Of a stretch of DNA of 35,856 nucleotides, positions 25,413 to 33,480 are shown piece after piece (the first letter of the stretch is position 1; each line of letters begins with the position of its first letter). The translations under genes and the position numbers were made by a program. The stretch spans positions 1 to 35,856 of the forward strand of contig DWYR01000014.1 of NCBI GenBank assembly GCA_019118565.1, given 5' to 3'. The DNA is from Candidatus Alistipes avicola (GTDB lineage Bacteria > Bacteroidota > Bacteroidia > Bacteroidales > Rikenellaceae). Under the pieces are notes generated by a model. That model was given only the letters and a program-made list of their open reading frames with translations, ran no database searches and was not told the origin of the DNA.

Positions 25413-26400
25413 CTAAACCTTTACCCCTTTCCGGCGTTGTGGCTCAACCGCTGCTGTTTTTGCTTTTAGGGGTTGCGGATTATTCCGAACAGATTGAACC
25501 GTCTTTGTTTTGGAGGCGTTTTTCTGTGCCGCTAACTTTTTCGCATGGTCTTTTATGTGGGCGATCAGATAGTCGTTGACATCTTTGTGTCCGGAGTAGA
25601 AACAGCTTTGATCGACGACTTCGCTGCGGGGGCAAAGACGAATCAACTCGGCGGTCGCTTTACGACCCGCATCGTCATTGTCGAAGAAAGCATGAATCGT
25701 CGAATGGCGTGCGAGAAACGGAAGCGCTTTCGGAAGATTGACGACCGAGTTTAATACTATTTACGTCAATGTGTAGTTGGTCGGGGTGCTTCGTCGAAAG
25801 GCAGGAGAGAAAATCCATGAACCCCTCGAAGGCGATTACCGTATCGGTGCGGTTGTCGATCGTCGTAATCTGTTTGGGCGATGCACTTCCTTTGAAACAT
25901 TCCGAGCGCAACTCCCATCCGCCGGCATCGTTCGGAAATCCGATGGCGAAATATTTTCTGCCATTGATCGTATAGCGTATCTCCCGACAATAAGTGCAGG
26001 TAACCTCCGGAACGATACCGCGCCGCCGTAAATAGTCGAGCAATGCCGAATGACGAAGCGGTGTGTCGGAGAGGATACGGAGCGCGGGAACGGTCGATAA
26101 AGGCGACAAAGATCGGGGTGCAGCGATCGGTACCCTCTCTCTGTTTCTCAGCAATCGGACGGCGTGTGCGAAATCGCACCGCTCCAACCGCATTACAAGG
26201 TCGATAATGGAACCGCCTTCGCCCAGTCCGAAGTCATACCAGAGATTTCGCACGTAGTCCACCTTGAAACTCGGCATATGTTCCTCGCGCAACGGTGAAA
26301 GATAAAGACCGTATCGCGGATTGTCTTTGGTCGGGTGCAAACCTTGTTCGGCGAGGTAGGCCCGAATGGAAAGATGTTTGATAGCTTGAATCGTTTTCAT
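25413..26400 (-). pseudogene. Toprim-domain primase of the IME, frameshifted
   Basis: The first part (26400-25675) has the CHC2/zinc-binding-like N-terminus of mobile-element primases (LYLSPLREEHMPSFKV, WYDFGLGEGGSIIDLV) and the start of the Toprim fold (TVIAFEGFMDFLSCLS, with the conserved Glu). At about 25760-25762 the frame is lost. In another frame the protein continues as LNSVVNLPKALPFLARHS, FFDNDDAGRKA (the Toprim Asp-x-Asp motif) and IRLCP to the stop at 25413. Removing one A from the AAA (minus strand) at 25760-25762 gives one protein of 328 residues with ...HIDVIVLNSVVN.... It would normally make primers for the mobilized strand. This may be a true mutation or a sequencing error. Confidence 0.85.
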
Positions 26401-26447
26401 AACAATCTATGTTCAGTGAAAAGAAAAATATTTATTCTTTCACTGAA

Positions 26448-26732
26448 TTATTTAATGGGAACGATTCGATTCAAGGCTGCTTCGACATCGCTGTCGCGGA
26501 ACAGGACGCGCCCGCCGATCTTGTGTGCGCGGATCTTGCCGTGGTTCACCCAGTCGGTGAGCGTTACGAGCGAGATGCGCAGACGGCGGGCGGTTTCGCG
26601 CCGCGTGAGATATTTCGTGTCGGTTTTCGGATGTGCGGGACGGAACTGTTGCAATTCGTCGCGCAGGGACTCCCGGATCATCTTCGAAAGTTGATCGGCA
26701 GTCATGCCATTCAGATAGATTTCCTTTGCCAT
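26448..26732 (-). CDS. Excisionase-like helix-turn-helix protein
   Basis: 94 residues. The C-terminal half is a MerR/excisionase-type winged HTH (PF12728-like): YLTRRETARRLRISLVTLTDWVNHGKIRAHKIGGRVLFRDSDVEAAL. The N-terminal 40 residues (YLNGMTADQLSKMIRESLRDELQQF) are a common leader of such proteins in Bacteroides elements. It lies 47 bp before the primase gene on the same strand. Likely role: recombination directionality factor or regulator of the excision/mobilization genes. Confidence 0.88.
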   Translation of the reverse strand: MAKEIYLNGMTADQLSKMIRESLRDELQQFRPAHPKTDTKYLTRRETARRLRISLVTLTDWVNHGKIRAHKIGGRVLFRDSDVEAALNRIVPIK

Positions 26733-26945
26733 GGTTTATTCGATTTAACGTCGCAAAGAAAATCATTTATCGAGGCTGTCTAAAATAAGTAATTGTGTTA
26801 CAAAATAATGCCGTCTTCTGCCACGAACGGACATAGTCGGACAGCCTATGGAATTTTCGGAATTTTTTAGGGATGAATTGCATCGGTCTACCTCTGTTTT
26901 CCGTTTTGACCGCAGTGTGTAAAGTGATTGTTTCGATGAATAAAA

Positions 26946-26974
26946 GAGGACGGTTTTTGATAAGAACCGTCCTC
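26946..26974 (-). terminator. Terminator after the HTH gene
   Basis: A perfect 10-bp stem (26946-26955 / 26965-26974) with a 9-nt loop is followed on the minus strand by TTTTATT. It lies 26 bp past the stop of the gene at 27000-27425. Confidence 0.75.
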
Positions 26975-26999
26975 CGAAACAAAGCTGTTTTTGTGAGTT

Positions 27000-27425
27000 T
27001 TATTTTAATTTTTCCAATGCTTCACGGACTGCGTCTGCCGAATAGCACCGTTCTCCATTCGAAAATGCGCGTGCGGTGCATCCTTCCAGCCAGCCGTTCG
27101 CAATCCACCGGTCGAGTGTCGGGCGTGTAATTCCCAGAGCTTCGGCCAAATCCTTTTTACAGAACAATCGATTGCCCGAATACGACGAGAGAAACATTTC
27201 GTTTCGATGTGCCGCCAACCAATAATCAAAATGACGAATAGCCCTTGCTGCATTTCTGATCGTCGGTTCGTAATTCTCGTATGCCCACACATGTAGACTT
27301 GTCGGGTCGAAGTCTGCAAACTCCGGCCGGGTGCGCAATGTCTCGACCAACGTGTCGAAGCATGCCAGTTCGGAGGCTTTGATCTCTATTTTGCGACGAC
27401 GGGGCATTTCGAATACATTTTTCAA
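27000..27425 (-). CDS. Helix-turn-helix protein of the IME
   Basis: 141 residues; a start at codon 7 (27407) is equally possible. Residues about 85-140 form a MerR/excisionase-type HTH: LFCKKDLAEALGITRPTLDRWIANGWLEGC, then YSADAVREALEKL. The N-terminal part (about 15-80) is helical, with no known motif. It is probably a regulator of integration or excision genes, in a group with the 94-residue HTH protein, but a terminator (26946) separates the two transcripts. The HTH is clear; the target is unknown. Confidence 0.85.
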   Translation of the reverse strand: MKNVFEMPRRRKIEIKASELACFDTLVETLRTRPEFADFDPTSLHVWAYENYEPTIRNAARAIRHFDYWLAAHRNEMFLSSYSGNRLFCKKDLAEALGITRPTLDRWIANGWLEGCTARAFSNGERCYSADAVREALEKLK

Positions 27426-27479
27426 ATGAATTTTTGTTGTTCAACATACTTTTTCCAAACGGAATATGTCGTCAAGGAA

Positions 27480-29102
27480 TTATTTGATCGGTAGTCGCGT
27501 CAAATACATTAGGAAATAATATCCCAAGGAAGTAATCGCATACTTTTGTTTGGGGCTTCTAGGTCTATCTTTAATTGTTTGAATAATGAGTTTTCGAGCC
27601 ATTAATGGTTCTATATATCTTTGATAATTATAAATCTGCGATGTTAATTCTAGCGTATTGATAAGTAACTCCTTTTTGCTTTTAGGCCCCTGCAATAGTG
27701 CATTTAATATTTTGTATGATTTTTCTGTTTTTAGTGAATCAAAATCAGAGGTATCAAATCGAACGGCTACTTTAGAGTATTTGGCTTCATATTCAGCTAG
27801 CTCCGCTTGTTTATAAGAAATGATAGCTTGCCCTAATTCAAAATCAACTTGGTTAGTAACTTGGTTAGTAACTTGGTTAGTAAAGTTTATACGAAGTTGA
27901 TTATCTGCAACAAAAGCGGCATCGTTAACTTTTACACCAAAAACAGTAATATTATCAACAGAAAATATAGCCTTTTGATTCCCATTATCTCGTAACTCCT
28001 TCTGTACACGAGCAACTCCGCGATTGTATCTATTAACATACCCTAAAGATTTCATTGCCTCTGCAACAATAGGGTTACGGTAATCATTTACATTTGGAAA
28101 ATTTTCTGGTTTGGCATTTCCATATAACCCTCCGGCATTATCAATTTCTATTCTATCAGCATATTGATAAAATTTAATAGGTGTATTCGATTGATAGTCT
28201 CGATGCATTACAGCATTCATTAGCAACTCTCGAATAGCCCATATTGGGTAATTATATATTGTTCTTTCTCTTAGTGCGGTAATTGGCTTTGGTCGTTTTT
28301 CTACTATTGCTGTTTCAATGAAGGTATCGAGTTTCGGTAATATTTCTATTAAACAACCCGCAAACTTATGTTCATTGACTATGTCCGCGGCATTGTCATT
28401 ACCGTCGAATCGAACATATTGTACGTATGCTCCCGGCAGATAATATTCCGGATTCTTTCCAAACAAAAGAATTGCAGCATATGTTGGGCAATCCTCTGCA
28501 ATGCTGTATAATCGTAATGCGCTTAATTGTTGCTTGATATCTCTTTTATCATCTATCAAGGCATCCTCGTCCATTATGGCCGGAAGATATGTGTTTTTGA
28601 ATAAATCCAGTCTTAGATCATCAAGTGTCGAGTCGATACAAGGGTATGTCTCGAATGAGAGAATATTGGCCCTGCGCCGTTCCATCAGAGCTCGCTCTTC
28701 CATATCTGATGCAATATCTTTACGTGGTCCAATACGAATCCATGTTCTTCCTTTGTATTTTATAGGTGGATACTTGTGTGGAGTAACTTCAACGACTAAA
28801 AGATCACCAGAGTCATAGGAAAGTTTTTCAACACTCATAATAGGAAAAGGCTGAATATTCCCATCGGAACGAATCCCGGTAATCGTTTTATATAATCTAT
28901 CATCAACTTTTAATCCTGAAATGACGCCATCATCTGTCGCTCCAATAATAAGATAACCTTTTTTGCCGCTATTGGGCATATCATTAGAGAAAGCACATAT
29001 TGCCTGACAGAATTTATCCATCTTATCAGTAGATACAGTTCGTTCAATATGGTAATTCTCAATATCATTGAGTAATGCCAGTATTTCGTCTTTTGTAATC
29101 AT
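27480..29102 (-). CDS. AlbA_2 (Schlafen-like) putative DNA-binding protein with GHKL-type ATPase region
   Basis: 540 residues. The N-terminal AlbA_2/Schlafen-type domain (about 15-130) has ICAFSNDMPNSGKKGYLIIGATDDGVISGL. The middle part has ALRERTIYNYPIWAIRELLMNAVMHRDY (about 285-312; the N of ELLMNAV matches the ATP/Mg Asn of HATPase_c_4) and IEIDNAGGLYG. Residues about 410-421 are a tandem TNQV repeat, and the C-terminus is a winged-helix-like segment (about 460-540). Such proteins are often called RecG-like helicases or transcriptional regulators, but no helicase motor is present. It sits 41 bp after the integrase region's left border and 54 bp upstream of the HTH gene. Its role may be regulation or defence; neither is proven. 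Confidence 0.88.
   Translation of the reverse strand: MITKDEILALLNDIENYHIERTVSTDKMDKFCQAICAFSNDMPNSGKKGYLIIGATDDGVISGLKVDDRLYKTITGIRSDGNIQPFPIMSVEKLSYDSGDLLVVEVTPHKYPPIKYKGRTWIRIGPRKDIASDMEERALMERRRANILSFETYPCIDSTLDDLRLDLFKNTYLPAIMDEDALIDDKRDIKQQLSALRLYSIAEDCPTYAAILLFGKNPEYYLPGAYVQYVRFDGNDNAADIVNEHKFAGCLIEILPKLDTFIETAIVEKRPKPITALRERTIYNYPIWAIRELLMNAVMHRDYQSNTPIKFYQYADRIEIDNAGGLYGNAKPENFPNVNDYRNPIVAEAMKSLGYVNRYNRGVARVQKELRDNGNQKAIFSVDNITVFGVKVNDAAFVADNQLRINFTNQVTNQVTNQVDFELGQAIISYKQAELAEYEAKYSKVAVRFDTSDFDSLKTEKSYKILNALLQGPKSKKELLINTLELTSQIYNYQRYIEPLMARKLIIQTIKDRPRSPKQKYAITSLGYYFLMYLTRLPIK
27846..27881 (-). repeat. Three tandem 12-bp repeats inside the AlbA_2 gene
   Basis: Three identical copies of aacttggttagt encode TNQV three times. 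In-frame copy-number change would alter the linker before the winged-helix part without breaking the gene. Confidence 0.9.
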
Positions 29103-29143
29103 ATTCCAGATTCTTTAGTTTGGATATAAAGATATGAAAAATT

Positions 29144-30445
29144 TTATTTCCCGCTGAAATACGGATGATTCATCAACTCCATGGCAGTCTGCTCTTCCGT
29201 AATCTTGATGTATTTCATAAACTCCTTTTTGGTCTTGTGGCCCGTGATTTTCATGATGGCGATGGTCGGAATGCCCGCCAGATACATATTCGTCGCACCG
29301 CTGCGGCGTGCCGTATGAGTCTTTACCAAATCGCACTTCTCTACCAAGTGCGTCTTCCTTTCCCCGTTTTCGACGTATGATACCTCGATTTTTTCCGTGA
29401 TACCCGCTTCCCGAGCAATCTCTTTGATGAACTTGTTTACTTTCTGTTCGTAGGACTTCGGCAAACGGTTTTCGTACTTGTCTAGTATCGCCTGCAATTC
29501 GGGTCGGACGGGAATAATGACGTGGTTGCCGGTTTTTTGCTGTTTCAGGTCTATAACCAGCTGCCCGCTCTCCAGCGTGCGTATGTTACCCTCGTTGATC
29601 GTAGAGTAATCACTGAATCGTTGCGCCGTGTAGCACCCCACCAGAAAGATGTCACGGGCAACATCCTTGTGCCGGTTTTTCGAGAGGTCGAGCGCGGCGA
29701 TGGCCCGGATCTCCGACTCCGTCAGGTAGATGTTCTCCACGTCGGCCGTCAGCACGCGGAACTTGCGGCTCTCGATGGCCCCGTTGTCGTGCAGCCCCTC
29801 TTCGCGCGCTGCCCGCATGATGATCTTCAGCTCCTTGACGTGGCGGCCGATGGTATTGATCGAATAATCTTTCGCCGTGAACCATGCCACAAAATCGTCG
29901 TAGAATTTCAGATCGATATCGCCGAAATCGAATCTCTTTCGCTTTGCTTTGCAGAACTCGTCGAATTGAATTATAAACCCTTTGTAGTTTTTGATTGTCG
30001 ATGCCCCGTAGCGCAGTTTGTGGATGTTCAGTCGGGTGCCGTCCTCCATCTCGTGCGTGAAGCGGGCGATGTAGTCGCCGAGCGATTCGCGGCTGCGGAC
30101 ATGGCGGCCGGTGGTGAGGCTGCGCGGGTGGTGGAAACTGTAGATGATCTTCTCCAGCCGCGTTTTCGTCATCGCGTGTTCGGGATCCTTGGCGATTTCT
30201 CCAAGGATGTGGCTTCGCAGTTCGGCGAGATTCTTGGTCAGCTCGCGCCCCTGCTGCTCGGTGAAGTCGTCGGTAAAGGTGAAACGGCTCTTGACTGTCT
30301 GCCGTTTGTTGTCCCAGGCGTCCGTCAGCACCATATATTGGCAGTCGGCGTAGAACTGGTTACCACGGCCAACTGTGAAGAGAATTTGGATTTTGACCAG
30401 TTTGTTTTTCTGGGTCGAGCGGATGCGGTAGCAGAAGGATGCCAT
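29144..30445 (-). CDS. int: Tyrosine recombinase (integrase) of the IME
   Basis: 433 residues, the usual size of Bacteroidetes element integrases. An N-terminal arm-binding region (about 1-100), a SAM-like core-binding domain (about 120-220; YGASTIKNYKGFIIQFDEFC) and a catalytic domain (about 240-433) are seen. Catalytic residues are Arg in VGCYTAQRFSDY (about 272), Lys in LKQQKTGNH, the His-x-x-Arg box KTHTARRSG (about 378-381), His in MKITGHKT and the nucleophile Tyr in FMKYIKI (about 411). It reads intact and lies next to the right end, with 11-bp repeats in its promoter. It should integrate and excise the element at tRNA-Cys. Confidence 0.95.
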   Translation of the reverse strand: MASFCYRIRSTQKNKLVKIQILFTVGRGNQFYADCQYMVLTDAWDNKRQTVKSRFTFTDDFTEQQGRELTKNLAELRSHILGEIAKDPEHAMTKTRLEKIIYSFHHPRSLTTGRHVRSRESLGDYIARFTHEMEDGTRLNIHKLRYGASTIKNYKGFIIQFDEFCKAKRKRFDFGDIDLKFYDDFVAWFTAKDYSINTIGRHVKELKIIMRAAREEGLHDNGAIESRKFRVLTADVENIYLTESEIRAIAALDLSKNRHKDVARDIFLVGCYTAQRFSDYSTINEGNIRTLESGQLVIDLKQQKTGNHVIIPVRPELQAILDKYENRLPKSYEQKVNKFIKEIAREAGITEKIEVSYVENGERKTHLVEKCDLVKTHTARRSGATNMYLAGIPTIAIMKITGHKTKKEFMKYIKITEEQTAMELMNHPYFSGK

Positions 30446-30468
30446 AGGTCAGGAGGTTTTGTCTGTTG

Positions 30469-30476
30469 CAAATGTA
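30469..30476 (-). promoter_or_regulatory. -7 element of the integrase promoter
   Basis: TACATTTG on the minus strand is a perfect TAnnTTTG, 24 bp before the start codon. No TTTG -33 is seen at the right spacing; that region is occupied by the 11-bp repeats, so integrase binding could repress its own gene. Confidence 0.5.
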
Positions 30477-30482
30477 ATCATT

Positions 30483-30506
30483 TTTTGTCATACATTTGTC
30501 ATACAT
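30483..30506 (+). promoter_or_regulatory. Tandem 11-bp repeats, candidate integrase arm sites (right end)
   Basis: tttgtcataca occurs twice in direct tandem, and 17 bp are identical to the left end. The repeats lie about 120 bp inside the right attachment repeat and immediately upstream of the integrase -7 element. Confidence 0.55.
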
Positions 30507-30623
30507 AGGCCGAATTTTCGAAAACTTCCAGACCTCTCAGTTGATGAAAAATGGATGTAAAATATTGATATATAGATAAGATAAAATTAAAATCGGTAAA
30601 ATTCGATTCAAATTTATGGCGTT

Positions 30624-30637
30624 CGCTTCAGACCTCA
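30624..30637 (+). repeat. Right attachment-site repeat of the IME
   Basis: An exact copy of the last 12 nt of tRNA-Cys plus 2 flanking bases (cgcttcagacctca); only the 3' end of the tRNA is present, as expected for attR. Confidence 0.8.
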
Positions 30638-30640
30638 AAA

Positions 30641-30672
30641 AAACCGCGTTGTAGATGTCTACAACGCGGTTT
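30641..30672 (+). terminator. Second copy of the tRNA-Cys terminator hairpin
   Basis: A 14-bp stem (30641-30654 / 30659-30672). It differs from the left copy by a C-G to T-A compensatory pair and in the loop, so the fold is kept. Confidence 0.8.
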
Positions 30673-30733
30673 CTGTTTGAACGCACCCTTTGGAACTTTC
30701 GAAAAATCCCGATTGGGGTATCAGGCAATAGGC

Positions 30734-30777
30734 GATTCGCCCCGACTTGCCGAAAAGCAAGTCGGGGCGAATCTTTT
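30734..30777. terminator. Strong hairpin between the IME end and the WG-repeat gene
   Basis: A perfect 17-bp stem (30734-30750 / 30757-30773) with a 6-nt loop is followed by TTTT on the plus strand. It lies about 50 bp past the stop of the minus-strand gene; the U-tail suits plus-strand transcription better. Confidence 0.7.
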
Positions 30778-30822
30778 GTCATATCGGGAGCCGGGCGGCT
30801 GAGCCTGTCTGCGGATCCCTGG

Positions 30823-33369
30823 TTAGAACTTCTTGAAAATGTTTTCGTCCACCTCTTCCGTCAGATCCATCAGGTTGAGGTCTCTCAGCACTTCATAGTC
30901 CGAGGCAAATTCCCGGTACTGTTTGCCCAGGGTCTCGACGATGCTCTCCTCGGTATCGAAGAATGATTCGGACGGATACCAGAGGATGTCCGTACGCTTC
31001 GGGGCTTTCTCCATACGGATGCCTTCGAATGTTTCGGAAGGAAGCGGTTTCGTGTATCCGTAGGTGAACAGGGTGCGGAGTCTCTTGAAGAGTCGCTCGT
31101 CATCGCTCGACAACCAGCCGTACCTGGATGAGAAACACTCCATGCAGCCCAAGGTAAAGGCTCCCGTATTCGCGTCGATGTCGCGCATCTCGATGCGGTA
31201 GCTGTAGGACGGGATTTCGATGTTGTTCATTCCGTCGAACTGTAGCATCATGTTTGCCATCAGGGTATTGAGGCTGTTCATCTGGGTCTCGTCGGTAGCC
31301 AGAACCGTCATGTTTCGTACGAACAGCTGTCCGCCGTCGATATTCAGGTACTTTTTACCGGTCTGAGGATCGGTCGTCATGCCGACAACCTTGAACGGGG
31401 TGTAGAAGCAGTTGTAGGTAAACAAGCTCCCTTCGGCTACCTTCTTCGATCCGTCACCATGCAACAGTTGGTTCGTAAACGTCTGCTCCGGATCGAGCAT
31501 GGGGGCGAGTACGCCATGTGTCTTGTTGCCGTAGGGAGACTGGTAGTTGCCCTCGGCATCGATCTCCAGATACAGAGGGAATCTTGCCATTTCGTTGCCC
31601 GAAACATCCAGCAGGACTACGGTACCCTCGTATGTACTGGTCTGCAACTCTTCCCGCTCCTCGATCTTCGAGAAGAAGACCGTTACCGTGCCGTCGCTCT
31701 TGACTACATATTTGGCTGGGTGGCGGGTGTTCATATCGGGACTCGAAGCCTCGACTCCGGAGATCATCCAGTTTTCGTTGGCCTTGGCCGAGATACGGAC
31801 GGTATCACCGAAATGGTATGTGCCGGACCCGCTAACGGTTCCTCCCTCTTCAGGCGAAGCGATTACCTGAATGTTGTAGGTGGCTTGGGAGACAACCTTG
31901 GGTCCTTTCGGGATGCTGTCGACAATAGGCGGGGTCGGATCCTTCGGCGGGGTCGGATCCTTGGGCGGATCTATCGGCAGGGGTGAGACAGGGGTGAGTT
32001 TGTCCTTGAGTTCCGGATAGGAGTTCTCGCCAAAGACGATCTTGAGTTCTCCCTGGGGGGTAAGAATACCCAGATAGGTGTTGCTGGAGCCTTCGATTTT
32101 GAAGGTCGACAGCGATTTCGCATATCCGTCCTCGGAGAAGTCGAGTATTGCATCGTTGTAGTTGTCGCCGGCGCGTAAAATCAACTCTCCCTTGTTGGTG
32201 AAGACATACTTTTTATCGAAGGTAGAGATGTCGAGTCCGTTGAAACGAGCCTTTTCGGAGTTTAACGAGAGGTTGTCGAACCCGATCTCCTTGACGATGC
32301 TGAACTTCGTGTCGATAATGCTGATCGGGGTCTTGTATGCGCTGCTTGTCTTTATGAAGGCGTATCCGTTGTGGAAGGGAGTCCCTTCAGGATATTGGGC
32401 CAGCTCTTTTCCGGTCAGGTCGTAATAGACGGCTTTGCCGTAATCCCGGATACAGAATATGCCGTTGTCCACGTCGCTGATCTTCTCTGCATAATAGAGC
32501 GTCGAGGCGTTGTCGGGGATGTTGCAGACGATTTTTCCCGACGGGTCGATGAATACCGGCTTCCCACTGGCATTCTGCTCTTTGACGATGGCCAGGGCAT
32601 ACCCGCCGTGGAAGTCGCGTACCTCTCCGAAGTTTGGGGTAATGGCGATATTTCCCTCATCGTCCAGGAAACCCCACTTCTGGTTATCGTAGTTGAAGAA
32701 GGCCCGGCGGTTCTCCTTGAGGTCCCTCATGCGGTCTTTGACACCCATCGGACCTTTGCCGCTGTAGACGTGGGTCAGGTGGGGGAGGATCTTTTCTCCC
32801 ATGATGTTGATATAGAAGATCTGTTGCCCCTGGTGCGGATTTACCTCATAGACCATCGCCACCCCGTCATGGAATTGGGTGACTTCTTTCCACGTGGTTG
32901 GCAACTCTCGGACGGATCCGTCGCTATAGATGATCGCGTGCGGGGCGTTCGGATTCAGTTTGCGGGGATACTTTACCACTGCAGCTCCGCTATCAAATAT
33001 AGGTGCTCCGCCACCGTTTGACATCTCCCACATCGGCGGGAAGAGGTATTCGCCCTCGATGGAATAGAAACTGAAATAGCTGGAGTAACCGTATTCTCGA
33101 TTGTACTCCTGGAGGGAGAATATCCCCTCGCTCACATCCGAAACGGAGTGTTGGTTCGTGTTCTTGGGGATGAATTTCGTTTCGGGGGTCAGGTGGGGGA
33201 ATGCCGGGAGCTGACCTGAATCCAGCGAAAGGGGTGTTTGGGTCTCGCACCCTGCCTCTTGAGCCGGACCGGCCGCCTTCGGAGAGAGTCTTGTCTCTGC
33301 GAGGGTCCCGACTGCCGTTCCGGCAGTCAGTAAGACGACCCATGTAATAATAAGTAGAACTTTCTTCAT
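30823..33369 (-). CDS. Secreted WG-repeat protein with an InlB/Flg_new-like module
   Basis: 848 residues. A signal peptide (KVLLIITWVVLLTAGTAVGTLAE) without a lipobox points to export by signal peptidase I. Residues about 85-460 hold WG/beta-propeller-like repeats, e.g. WGFLDDEGNIAITPNFGEVRDFHGGYALAIV and VYYDLTGKELAQYPEGTPFHNGYAFIK. A Pro/Asp-rich linker (about 468-495, PPKDPTPPKDPTPP) joins them to a bacterial repeat module (about 505-580, ASPEEGGTVSGSGTYHFGDTVRISAKANENW). The C-terminal 260 residues match nothing I recognise. It is probably a periplasmic or surface protein of unknown ligand. It is the first intact host gene beyond the IME and lies alone between hairpins. Confidence 0.85.
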   Translation of the reverse strand: MKKVLLIITWVVLLTAGTAVGTLAETRLSPKAAGPAQEAGCETQTPLSLDSGQLPAFPHLTPETKFIPKNTNQHSVSDVSEGIFSLQEYNREYGYSSYFSFYSIEGEYLFPPMWEMSNGGGAPIFDSGAAVVKYPRKLNPNAPHAIIYSDGSVRELPTTWKEVTQFHDGVAMVYEVNPHQGQQIFYINIMGEKILPHLTHVYSGKGPMGVKDRMRDLKENRRAFFNYDNQKWGFLDDEGNIAITPNFGEVRDFHGGYALAIVKEQNASGKPVFIDPSGKIVCNIPDNASTLYYAEKISDVDNGIFCIRDYGKAVYYDLTGKELAQYPEGTPFHNGYAFIKTSSAYKTPISIIDTKFSIVKEIGFDNLSLNSEKARFNGLDISTFDKKYVFTNKGELILRAGDNYNDAILDFSEDGYAKSLSTFKIEGSSNTYLGILTPQGELKIVFGENSYPELKDKLTPVSPLPIDPPKDPTPPKDPTPPIVDSIPKGPKVVSQATYNIQVIASPEEGGTVSGSGTYHFGDTVRISAKANENWMISGVEASSPDMNTRHPAKYVVKSDGTVTVFFSKIEEREELQTSTYEGTVVLLDVSGNEMARFPLYLEIDAEGNYQSPYGNKTHGVLAPMLDPEQTFTNQLLHGDGSKKVAEGSLFTYNCFYTPFKVVGMTTDPQTGKKYLNIDGGQLFVRNMTVLATDETQMNSLNTLMANMMLQFDGMNNIEIPSYSYRIEMRDIDANTGAFTLGCMECFSSRYGWLSSDDERLFKRLRTLFTYGYTKPLPSETFEGIRMEKAPKRTDILWYPSESFFDTEESIVETLGKQYREFASDYEVLRDLNLMDLTEEVDENIFKKF

Positions 33370-33445
33370 ATGTTTGATGTTTTAGAGGGTATGATCATTT
33401 ACGATATTTCAACTTAAAGATAGGCAAACAATCTCCGAGGCATGT

Positions 33446-33480
33446 TTCAATGCGTAAAAGGTAGCGTTCAATACGTAAAA
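33446..33480. repeat. Two direct repeats at 21-bp spacing, candidate regulator site
   Basis: ttcaatgcgtaaaa and ttcaatacgtaaaa (13 of 14 identical) begin 21 bp apart, two helical turns, just upstream of the WG-repeat gene's -7 element. Confidence 0.5.

Larger units (their letters stand above)
13809..30637. mobile_element. Integrative mobilizable element carrying a type I RM system, inserted in tRNA-Cys
   Basis: It is bounded by direct repeats of the tRNA-Cys 3' end. It holds a tyrosine integrase next to the right end, an excisionase-like HTH protein, a Toprim primase, mobC and relaxase, and a type I RM island as cargo. Base composition is visibly more AT-rich than the flanks. No type IV secretion (Tra) genes are seen, so it is mobilizable rather than self-transmissible. 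The frameshifted primase, and the absence of the VirE/DUF3987-type helicase gene that often accompanies it in Bacteroides elements, suggest partial decay of the replication module; integrase, relaxase and RM genes read intact. Confidence 0.85.

Noticed and set aside
26767..26982. 71-codon minus-strand frame between the two HTH genes
   Set aside because: It runs through a terminator and an inverted repeat and shows no recognisable motif; it may be part of a transposon remnant at most.
30603..30680. Second tRNA gene at the right end of the IME
   Set aside because: Only the last 12 bases of the tRNA are present; no acceptor, D or anticodon arm can be formed upstream.
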